Assembly (NCBI GenBank): GCA_030637775.1
Contig: DAOWFY010000123.1
Location: forward strand, 1 to 12,935
Direction of reading: 5' to 3'
DNA length: 12,935 bases
Origin: DAOVGU01 sp030637775 [NCBI: bacterium]
GTDB taxonomy: Bacteria; Ratteibacteria; UBA8468
This document shows, piece after piece, positions 6,281-12,684 of this stretch (the stretch's first letter is position 1; each line of letters opens with the position of its first letter). A program made the translations under genes and the position numbers. The notes under the pieces were generated by a model, which ran no database searches, had not been told where the DNA came from, and was given only the letters and a program-made list of their open reading frames with translations.

Positions 6281-6331
6281 GGGCTTTTTGACGCTAATAT
6301 ATTACTGTCACTAAGGACAAGAAATTGCAGA

Positions 6332-6426
6332 AGATGACTGGAGTTTGTAAGCGAGTTGGTGGTTATGTCGCAGATACGATAGTATCGAGGAATAAGAAAG
6401 CCCGAGCGAACAAATTCCAGCCATCT
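6332..6426. repeat. 95-bp imperfect inverted repeat of unknown nature
   Basis: Two 17-nt arms, AGATGACTGGAGTTTGT (6332-6348) and ACAAATTCCAGCCATCT (6410-6426), pair at 15 of 17 positions plus one G-U. Inside is a small stem GATAC-GATA-GTATC (6373-6386). It lies in the 181-bp gene-free gap between the IS right end (6305) and the kinase stop (6487). It could be a MITE-like remnant, a structured RNA, or a fragment of another element's end. The rest of the gap holds only a short TAATAG-AAAA-CTATTA stem (6450-6465). Confidence 0.5.
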
Positions 6427-6486
6427 CTTAATGTGGTTTACTGAGGATTTAATAGAAAACTATTATAGATGATGAGGAAAGTTCTG

Positions 6487-7995
6487 TCAAAATATCTTTT
6501 TGAATTTTTTTACTGCTTTCTTCCAGGCAAGAATATCTTTGGGTTTATAATGGGCAAGAGGGAAAGAACCTTTAACCAATCTTCTGCCTTCTTCTATAGA
6601 CTTTATTGTGCCAAGGGTTTTTGCCTGAATGAGGATATTTCCTATTGCGGTGGCCTCAATGGGACCGGCAATAACCGGAAGGCCGGTTGCCTCAGCCGTA
6701 AACTGATTAAGAAGAGGATTATTTGCCCCACCTCCGATAACATATACCCTGCTATTTTTCTTCTCGGTAATCTCCTCGATCATTTCATTTGTACGACGGT
6801 ATTTAAGCGCCAAAGATTCATAGACGATTCTTAGGGTTGTTTCTCTGTTCCGGGGAATTTTCTGTCCGGTCTTTTTACAAAAATCCTTGATTGCTTTTTC
6901 CATATTCTCGGGATTGTAGAAGATATTGTTATCCGGGTCGATAATCGCAGAAAATCTTTCTCCCTTTTTGGCCATTTTTACAATCTCATCCCAGGAAAGT
7001 TCTCTTTTATCCCTTTCTTTCCAGCTCCGACGTAACTCCTGAATAATCCAGGCTCCCATTACATTTTTGAGAAAACGGATATTTCCAATACCACCTTCAT
7101 TGGTAAAATGGTTCTGATATATCTTTTCATTAATGAGGGGAGAGGGAATTAATTTTCCCACCAGGGACCAGGTGCCGGAACTGATAATCAAGGAATTCTC
7201 TTCCTTTTCGATGGGCGCGGCGGCATAGGCACAGGCCGTATCGTGGGCCGCGGTGGCGATGATTGAACATTGATTTAGCCCAACTTCTTTGGCTATCTCC
7301 TGATGAAGAGAGCCGATTTTTGTTCCCGGGGTAGTAACCGGAGGCATAATAGAGAGAGGGATCTTAAGTTTTTCAAAAACTTTTTTGCACCAATCCTTCT
7401 TAAAAGGGTCTAAAAGTTGCGTGGTGGTAGCCCAGGTATATTCACAGATACGAGCGCCGGAAAGATAATAGTAAAAGATGCTTGTAATCGGAAGAAAGAT
7501 GTCGACCATTTTTAAAATATCCGGACGATGCTTTACCAGCCAGAAGAGTTGATTCACTTCATTGAATGGGTAACTGGGAACTCCGGTCAGTTCAAAAAGT
7601 TTTCTTTCGGGGATAATTTTAAATAACTCGTCCCTGATTTTATCCAGCCGGTGGTCCCGGTAATTATGCACCCTTCCGATGAGCTCTCCCTCTTTGGTGA
7701 AACACTCCCCGTCCGTTCCCCAGGTGTCTATTCCCAATGAATCTAAATGCTCTATCCCAAAATCCTTTAGTTTCTTTAATCCAGTAATTATCTCATCATA
7801 AATGGATAAATCGTTCCAATATATTTTATGAACAGTTTTATCCTTCTTTTGCCTTAAATAGAGGTTTATCGGTTTATTTATAAAGCGATAGACCTCTTTA
7901 GTAGAAAATTTACCTTCATCAAAGATGCCAACAATAAATTTGCCACCGGAAGCACCAATATCGAATGCCCCAATTATTTTATTTTTTGCTTTCAT
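6487..7995 (-). CDS. Rhamnulokinase-family (FGGY) sugar kinase, probable L-fuculokinase
   Basis: 502 residues, normal for the family. The N-terminal FGGY domain has the phosphate-binding loop FDIGASGGKF (11-20) and the GIDTWGTDG and HNYRDHR blocks of the rhamnulokinase branch. The catalytic base is Asp252 in AAHDTA, and the C-terminal ATPase half has SSGTWSLVG (272-280), VIGGGANNPLLNQ (419-431) and GPIEATAIGN (444-453). It would transfer phosphate from ATP to a ketose in the cytoplasm. Sequence blocks point to the RhaB group, while the neighbouring fucI suggests that the substrate is L-fuculose (inference). No downstream aldolase is in the window. The gene is cut off from the rest of the fucose operon by an opposite-strand gene and has its own promoter (8003-8032). 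Its AGGAG is 13 nt from the ATG, so translation may be leaderless. Confidence 0.9.
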   Translation of the reverse strand: MKAKNKIIGAFDIGASGGKFIVGIFDEGKFSTKEVYRFINKPINLYLRQKKDKTVHKIYWNDLSIYDEIITGLKKLKDFGIEHLDSLGIDTWGTDGECFTKEGELIGRVHNYRDHRLDKIRDELFKIIPERKLFELTGVPSYPFNEVNQLFWLVKHRPDILKMVDIFLPITSIFYYYLSGARICEYTWATTTQLLDPFKKDWCKKVFEKLKIPLSIMPPVTTPGTKIGSLHQEIAKEVGLNQCSIIATAAHDTACAYAAAPIEKEENSLIISSGTWSLVGKLIPSPLINEKIYQNHFTNEGGIGNIRFLKNVMGAWIIQELRRSWKERDKRELSWDEIVKMAKKGERFSAIIDPDNNIFYNPENMEKAIKDFCKKTGQKIPRNRETTLRIVYESLALKYRRTNEMIEEITEKKNSRVYVIGGGANNPLLNQFTAEATGLPVIAGPIEATAIGNILIQAKTLGTIKSIEEGRRLVKGSFPLAHYKPKDILAWKKAVKKFKKIF

Positions 7996-8002
7996 CTGGT
8001 AA

Positions 8003-8032
8003 ATTATACTCCTTTCGTAAATATTCAGTCAA
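8003..8032 (-). promoter_or_regulatory. Strong sigma-70-like promoter of the sugar kinase, leaderless layout
   Basis: On the minus strand TTGACT (8032-8027), an 18-bp spacer and a perfect TATAAT (8008-8003). Only 7 nt separate the -10 box from the kinase ATG at 7995, so the transcript would begin at or next to the start codon. A Shine-Dalgarno-like AGGAG lies directly before the -10 box and would not be in that transcript. Confidence 0.65.
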
Positions 8033-8057
8033 CCACGTTTAGATAATAATGCAAAAA

Positions 8058-8087
8058 TTGACAGTTCAGTAGGAAGAAGATTACAAT
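8058..8087 (+). promoter_or_regulatory. Sigma-70-like promoter of the MntA-HepT fusion gene
   Basis: A perfect TTGACA (8058-8063), an 18-bp spacer and TACAAT (8082-8087), 15 bp before the ATG at 8103. With the kinase promoter it forms a divergent pair in a 107-bp intergenic region, the two -35 boxes being 25 bp apart. Confidence 0.65.
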
Positions 8088-8102
8088 AAAGTACAAAGAG
8101 AA

Positions 8103-8936
8103 ATGGATAAAAGGATTAAACTTTTGAAAGAATATTTTGAAAAACAACCATCTGTGATTTTAGCTTTTCTATTTGGTTCAAGAGTAAAAGGTCTTGATAG
8201 AAAAATTTCTGACTGGGATATAGCTGTTTATTTTAAACCAGAAAAACACTTGGAATTAGAGGCAGAGAGAGGGTATCAAGAAGAACACAAAATCTGGTCT
8301 GATTTGGTGGATATTTTGAAGACAGATGATGTCGATTTTTTAGCCCTGAACAGAACGGCTCCTGAATTGGTTTTCAGTATTTTGAATTCAGGAGTTCCTT
8401 TGCTCATAAAAGATAGAGATTTATACATAGAACTTCTTTGCAAGACTCATTATGAGGCAATTGACTTTAGAGAATTTGCCTTTGACTTTTGGGAAATTGC
8501 TGAGAGGTCTAAATCTTTGACCAGGGAAGATAAATTCAGAATTTTAAAGAGATTGAAATTTCTGGAAAAGGAATGGGAAGAATTTGATAAATTTAAAAAA
8601 TTAACCTGGCTTGAATATCGAAGTGAACCTGATAAAAGAAGAAATGTGGAAAGATGGATAGAGAATTTGGTGATCGCTGCTTTAGATATTGCAAAAATTA
8701 TTTTGGCGGCAAAAAAGGAATTGCTCCCTGAAAGCTACAAACAAACTTTAATGTATTTTGGAGCTAAATACTTCAATGAGAGTTTTGGACGGAGCTTTTC
8801 AGAATTTGCAGAATTCAGAAATATCTTAGCTCATGAATACTCAGATATCAAATGGAGGCAAATCAAGAACTTTATCAAAGAAGCAGAAAAATTGTATCCT
8901 CAATTTGTAGAAAAAGTTAAAAAGATATCGATTTGA
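8103..8936 (+). CDS. MntA-HepT fusion: nucleotidyltransferase plus HEPN/DUF86 domain in one protein
   Basis: 277 residues. The N-terminal half is a minimal nucleotidyltransferase: LFGSRVKGL with Gly25-Ser26, ten residues, then Asp37-Trp-Asp39 (the GSx10DxD motif), and a third acidic residue Asp78 in DDVDFLALN. The C-terminal half (about 140-270) is helical and matches HepT/DUF86: NVERWIENLVIAALDIAKIILA, LPESYKQ, and the nuclease motif RNILAHEY (Arg239, His244, Tyr246; RX4HXY). In two-gene MntA-HepT systems MntA adenylylates the Tyr of that motif and silences the HepT RNase. Here both parts are one chain, so silencing could occur in cis (inference). The gene is opposite to and between fucose genes, is visibly lower in GC (about one third in a sampled line against nearly half in fucI), and has its own promoter, suggesting acquisition. 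AAAGAGAA serves as a weak ribosome site. Confidence 0.85.
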   Translation: MDKRIKLLKEYFEKQPSVILAFLFGSRVKGLDRKISDWDIAVYFKPEKHLELEAERGYQEEHKIWSDLVDILKTDDVDFLALNRTAPELVFSILNSGVPLLIKDRDLYIELLCKTHYEAIDFREFAFDFWEIAERSKSLTREDKFRILKRLKFLEKEWEEFDKFKKLTWLEYRSEPDKRRNVERWIENLVIAALDIAKIILAAKKELLPESYKQTLMYFGAKYFNESFGRSFSEFAEFRNILAHEYSDIKWRQIKNFIKEAEKLYPQFVEKVKKISI

Positions 8937-8966
8937 AGGGAAAAGAAAAGTAACAGGTAAACTTTC

Positions 8967-9743
8967 CTAAATAAAAAAAGTCCAGGGTCTGGGACAGGAG
9001 AAGAAAATTATCTTTAATTTAGGGAATCTCTTCTTTAACATTTTAGCAAAATGGGATAGCCCGGGATTTTCACTTTCGGTATGGCTGGTTTCGATTAAAG
9101 CCACATTACTATCGGCAGCGGCCATCATTGAATATTCATCCGTTTCTCCGGCAATAAGGGCATCGACTCCATAGTCAAGCATCCAGGAGATAAAACCGGC
9201 ATTGATGCTTAGACCTAATCCTCCCCAGGGAAGGCCAATTTTAGAGACCTTTTTATTCAAATCCCCGGTTACCCTCATTGCATCCAATCGCATCGCTCTT
9301 TTTACTTTTTTGGCTAAATCCTTTACCTTAATTGGTTCTATTTCAAAGATGCAGTAAAATCCTTCCTTAATTATTGGCTTGGGAAAACCCAAAACTTTCC
9401 AGAAATCGTCAAGGATGCAAAGCCTATCCAGACTTCCATGAGCGCGAAAAACGGTTATTCTGTATTGGGAAAGAAGTTCTGTCCGGGCCCGGTTGACCCG
9501 ATTGGAAAGATATTTCTCAATGGCTATATTATGGGCGTAGGAGGGAGGAAAGAATGGGTCTTCATGGACAATCATTAAATTGCAGTTTTCCTTTGCTGCT
9601 TTTTTGATTGCTGCGGTTGTTGCCATCCAGGAGATAAGAATTCCTTTCAGTTCTTCCTCGGTATTGCCAAAAAGAAATCCCTCCTCCTCTCCCAATTTTC
9701 CTGTTTTCTCTTTGAGAAATTTTTCAATCTCTTTTATCTTCAT
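8967..9743 (-). CDS. Nif3-like dinuclear metal-centre protein
   Basis: 258 residues, near the usual length of single-domain Nif3/DUF34 proteins. The pattern is readable: GILISWMATTAAIKKAA (strand and helix 1), NLMIVHEDPFF (Nif3: isHHPl.f), FRAHGSLDR (H102 and D106; Nif3: R.H...D), DALIAGETDEY, and a C-terminal ETSHTESENPG (H221 and a following Glu; Nif3: GH..sE). These supply most metal ligands, but the first His-His is His60-Glu61 here. Nif3 proteins form hexameric rings and their general biochemical role is unsettled. This one lies 37 bp downstream of fucI, separated by a tagged hairpin, so it is probably co-transcribed and may act in sugar or sugar-phosphate metabolism (inference). No ribosome site is evident at the ATG. 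It converges with the MntA-HepT gene (30-bp gap) and no clear terminator is seen there. Confidence 0.85.
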   Translation of the reverse strand: MKIKEIEKFLKEKTGKLGEEEGFLFGNTEEELKGILISWMATTAAIKKAAKENCNLMIVHEDPFFPPSYAHNIAIEKYLSNRVNRARTELLSQYRITVFRAHGSLDRLCILDDFWKVLGFPKPIIKEGFYCIFEIEPIKVKDLAKKVKRAMRLDAMRVTGDLNKKVSKIGLPWGGLGLSINAGFISWMLDYGVDALIAGETDEYSMMAAADSNVALIETSHTESENPGLSHFAKMLKKRFPKLKIIFFSCPRPWTFFI

Positions 9744-9754
9744 TTTTTACCATA

Positions 9755-9778
9755 TTGCTCAATGAATTGAGCAACTAC
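9755..9778 (-). repeat. GTAG-tagged hairpin, copy 4
   Basis: TTGCTCAA-TGAA-TTGAGCAA, a perfect 8-bp stem with a 4-nt loop on the plus strand, followed directly by CTAC. It fills almost the whole 37-bp gap between the fucI stop and the Nif3-like start, ending 11 bp before that ATG, where a ribosome site would normally be. Confidence 0.75.
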
Positions 9779-9780
9779 AA

Positions 9781-11595
9781 TTAAACACCATATAATGGAC
9801 CAAAATTGCTACAGGCTCTGAAGTCTGCTCCTTCTAAATCCATACCCAGAGCATTCCAGGCACTTGGTCTAAAAATCCTTTCCCCGGGGACATTGTGCAT
9901 ACATACCGGTATCCGAAGCATAGAGGCAAGGGTAATCAAATCCGCCCCAATATGTCCATAACTGACAGCTCCATGGTTGGCACCCCAGTTATTCATCACC
10001 GAGTAGACATCCTTAAAAGGACCTTTTCCGGTCAATATCGGCACAAACCAGGTGGTTGGCCAGGTAGGGTCGGTTCGCTCATCTAGGATTCTATGTACTT
10101 CCTTCGGCAAATCCACCGTCCATCCCTCGGCAATTTGAAGTACTGGGCCAACTCCTTTAATGAGATTTATCCTGGACATCGTTACGGACATATCCCCTTT
10201 TGTAAGAAAGTTAGAGGAGAAACCACCGCCTCTAAAGTATTCAACATTTGCCGGCCTCCAACTTGTGGCGTCAAGACACTTTCCAACTTCTTCCGGAGTA
10301 ATCTCCCAGAAAGGCTTCATCGCCGGTTTTCCGTTAATTGATTGTTGTCCGGTTCCGTCCAGGGTAGTTGAGCCGGAGTTTATTAGATGGAGAACACCAT
10401 TTTTGGCTGCTCCGGTTAATTTCTTTCCGGTGACCCGTTTTACAGATTCAGGACCCCAGTAGGTTCTGACATCGGAAAAGATCTGGGCGGTTCCGGTTAG
10501 AAGATGACCAAACAGCATTGAAACAGCATTGAGACAATCATTTTCTGTAGCAACAATAAATGGTTCTCTGATGCCATTCCAGTCAAAGGACGAATTGAGG
10601 ATGGTTTCCATAAAGTCACCGTTGGGGAAATGGTCGGTCCATTGTCTTTGTCCCTGGAACCCGGCGGCGATGGCATTGTGCCCCTCCGCTTCTTCACCAA
10701 ATCCAAGCTCGGCAAGTTTAGGATTTTCGATCATTAAATCCCTTGCGATGAGGGTCATCTTTACCACTATTTCCCAATCCTTCTCTTTTTGCTCTCTTGT
10801 CCTTTGCATTTTTACCGGATTGTTGTCTTGGCCCTCGATGCAATTCCCTCTTGTCCACTTTAGAGCTTTTTTATACTCTTCCTGGTCATAAATCTTCTCA
10901 TCTATTCTCCGGACAAACTCGCTCATATCAATGAACTCATTCCTCATCCCGAGATAGTTTTGAAAAAAGTCAGGCTCAACAATAGAGCCGGAGATACCCA
11001 TGGAGACTCCGCCCATCGCCAGGTACGATTTTCCCCGCATCGTAGCTACAGCTAAACCGCTCTTGGCAAACCGAAGAACTTTTTCCTGGACATCTTTGGG
11101 AATGGTTATATCCCCGATATCCTGAACATCCTTTCCATAGATACCGAAGGCAGGGAGCCCTCTTTGGCTATGTCCGGCGAGGACCGCGGCAAGGTAAACC
11201 GCCCCCGGACGCTCCGTTCCATTAAATCCCCAGATCGCCTTGGGCATAAAAGGGTCCATATCCATCGTTTCGCTACCGTAGCACCAGCAGGGAGTAACTG
11301 TCAAAGAGACGCCTACACCCTCTCGGGCAAATTTCTCTGCAGTTCTTGCCGCCTCACTCACACCACCGATGCAGGTATCAGCAATCACACATTCAACCGG
11401 CATCCCGTTGCTATGGCTTAGACTTTTTGTTAAAAATTTCGCCGCAGATTTTGCCATATTCATCGTTTGCTTTTCCAGGGATTCTCTTACCCCCTTTCTT
11501 CGTCCATCGATTGTCGGACGAATACCAATCTTTGGCAGACCACCACACAATCTATTTTGCGGCCGATTTCTCTTCATCCCCTTTAAATTAGCCAT
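9781..11595 (-). CDS. fucI: L-fucose isomerase
   Basis: 604 residues, full length for FucI (about 590-600). It converts L-fucose to L-fuculose in the cytoplasm with a divalent metal, normally Mn2+. The N-terminal domain begins [20 protein letters not shown], as in known FucI. Metal ligands can be aligned with those of the E. coli enzyme (Glu337, Asp361, His528): Glu351 in VATENDCL, Asp375 in [10 protein letters not shown] and His541 in [11 protein letters not shown], all offset by 13-14 residues. The active-site [13 protein letters not shown] and [12 protein letters not shown] blocks are intact. AAGGGGAAAA gives a good ribosome site before ATG 11595, 17 bp after the UroD-like gene. It is the pathway anchor of the locus. 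Confidence 0.97.
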   Translation of the reverse strand: MANLKGMKRNRPQNRLCGGLPKIGIRPTIDGRRKGVRESLEKQTMNMAKSAAKFLTKSLSHSNGMPVECVIADTCIGGVSEAARTAEKFAREGVGVSLTVTPCWCYGSETMDMDPFMPKAIWGFNGTERPGAVYLAAVLAGHSQRGLPAFGIYGKDVQDIGDITIPKDVQEKVLRFAKSGLAVATMRGKSYLAMGGVSMGISGSIVEPDFFQNYLGMRNEFIDMSEFVRRIDEKIYDQEEYKKALKWTRGNCIEGQDNNPVKMQRTREQKEKDWEIVVKMTLIARDLMIENPKLAELGFGEEAEGHNAIAAGFQGQRQWTDHFPNGDFMETILNSSFDWNGIREPFIVATENDCLNAVSMLFGHLLTGTAQIFSDVRTYWGPESVKRVTGKKLTGAAKNGVLHLINSGSTTLDGTGQQSINGKPAMKPFWEITPEEVGKCLDATSWRPANVEYFRGGGFSSNFLTKGDMSVTMSRINLIKGVGPVLQIAEGWTVDLPKEVHRILDERTDPTWPTTWFVPILTGKGPFKDVYSVMNNWGANHGAVSYGHIGADLITLASMLRIPVCMHNVPGERIFRPSAWNALGMDLEGADFRACSNFGPLYGV

Positions 11596-11612
11596 TTTTC
11601 CCCTTTTCTATT

Positions 11613-12677
11613 TTACCTTCGTGAAAGTTTCAGATAGGCCTCATTATAATATAAAGCATTATCAACCGGAGTATTAGGAGGGATATGATTGCCCACCGCC
11701 ATAATAAATCCCGGATATTCCTTTCCGATATCCATACAGCGCTTCACCTCTTTATAGATATCTTCCTTAGTTCCAGAAAGAAGAATCCGGGTATCGGCAT
11801 TACCGACAAACCCATGCGTTTTACCGTATTTATCGGCAAAACTCTTCATATCATTTCCCGGCTCCATTACCAGCATCTGAGCCCCAGCTTCCACAATATC
11901 GTCAAAGAAGATATCATATTTACCATCGGAGGTAAAGATTAATTTTTTCCCCGCAGAAAGAATTGGCTCCCATAATTTCTTATAGTAAGGGAATATTGAT
12001 TCTCTATACCAGGCAGGATGAGCAACCGGACCGGAAGTCCAGCAGATATCATCATGGCTCATAAAAACTTTACAATCTGTCCTTGCCCAGGCGTCAAAAT
12101 ATTGTTTAATCCAGCGATAGTAACTCTCGATAACCCTGTTGAATCTCTTGGGCTCTTTCCCCATTGCCAGAAGCAGCATCTCCCAGCCAAAGATTTCAAT
12201 CAGTCCGGAAAAGATTGTCGGGTAAACCCCGCCCATAGTTAAAGTAATATTGTCCCAATAATCTTTCCGCTGATGGTATCGTTTGTTAAGTTCCTTAACC
12301 AATTCTTCTTGATTTCTTTCTCCGTATTCCTTACAGGCATCAAAATTATATACTTCTTCTAATGTTTTAAAAGGGCACTCTCTATGGGTATCAAAGTCGG
12401 TTCCTCCAGCGGCATATTCAGCATGCCCCATTTTTGTAGTTCTTCCTCCGCTATCGCGTATATCACCTTCACCGACAAGAGTCATCCACATAAAGGCATA
12501 ATCCCATTTTTTCATAAATTCTCTTGTTGCTTTCTCTCGATTTGCCTCGATAGAGGTATCAATTCCGGTCACCGCTTGCACCAATGGCCAGTGGTAACTT
12601 TGTGCGGAATATTCCGTTCGGGGGACCCTCTCGCTAAATTCCAGGTTTATTGCCTTCCAGCCGCTCTGGTAACTCAC
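11613..12677 (-). CDS. UroD/MtaA-superfamily protein of the sugar operon
   Basis: 354 residues from a GTG at 12677. The fold family is uroporphyrinogen decarboxylase/cobamide methyltransferase-like: ERVPRTEYS near the N-terminus (family: drvP...), LLLAMGKEPKRFNRVIES (ll..dPe.v...ie), MSHDDICWTSGP (H208-D210), FTSDGKYDIFFDDIVEAGAQ (HsdGni...l.d.ieaG), GFVGNADTRILLSGTKEDIYKEV (GniD...ll..gt.eeI..eV), GNHIPPNTPVDN near the end. The zinc-type HxC of methylcobamide:CoM methyltransferases is not seen, and no haem genes are nearby, so haem synthesis is unlikely. Such stand-alone UroD-like proteins occur in sugar loci of PVC-type bacteria, substrate unknown. The start is 7 nt after the fucosidase stop, with AGGA overlapping that stop, so translation is probably coupled. 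ATG downstream starts would remove the conserved N-terminus. Confidence 0.85.
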   Translation of the reverse strand: MSYQSGWKAINLEFSERVPRTEYSAQSYHWPLVQAVTGIDTSIEANREKATREFMKKWDYAFMWMTLVGEGDIRDSGGRTTKMGHAEYAAGGTDFDTHRECPFKTLEEVYNFDACKEYGERNQEELVKELNKRYHQRKDYWDNITLTMGGVYPTIFSGLIEIFGWEMLLLAMGKEPKRFNRVIESYYRWIKQYFDAWARTDCKVFMSHDDICWTSGPVAHPAWYRESIFPYYKKLWEPILSAGKKLIFTSDGKYDIFFDDIVEAGAQMLVMEPGNDMKSFADKYGKTHGFVGNADTRILLSGTKEDIYKEVKRCMDIGKEYPGFIMAVGNHIPPNTPVDNALYYNEAYLKLSRR

Positions 12678-12684
12678 TTCTAAT

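Larger units (their letters stand above)
3906..6305 (+). mobile_element. IS66-family insertion sequence (2.4 kb) with a passenger gene
   Basis: Bounded by perfect 22-bp terminal inverted repeats (3906-3927 and 6284-6305). The ends read GTAATATATTAGCG, starting with GTAA as is typical for the IS66 family. It contains, on the plus strand, a DUF6788 gene, a single IS66 transposase gene and a third small gene. IS66 TnpA and TnpB are absent, as in the single-transposase branch of the family. The 8-bp flanks (CTCTAAAT at 3898-3905 and TGTCACTA at 6306-6313) do not match, although the family normally makes 8-bp duplications. The left end cuts a sigma-factor gene whose other half is not at the right end. 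The 220 bp between the left repeat and the first gene hold a promoter and a C8 run but no other gene. Confidence 0.9.

Noticed and set aside
6334-6444. A 36-codon plus-strand frame whose peptide (ending NKKARANKFQPSLNVVY) faintly resembles the core of ribosomal protein L28.
   Set aside because: It lacks the usual TGK start motif and the order of L28 blocks, has no clear ribosome site, and its DNA is the 95-bp inverted repeat. The likeness is most likely chance.
8937-8990. A possible bidirectional terminator between the convergent MntA-HepT and Nif3-like genes.
   Set aside because: Only a 5-bp GGAAA/TTTCC pairing with a long loop is present, with no U-run at the right distance.
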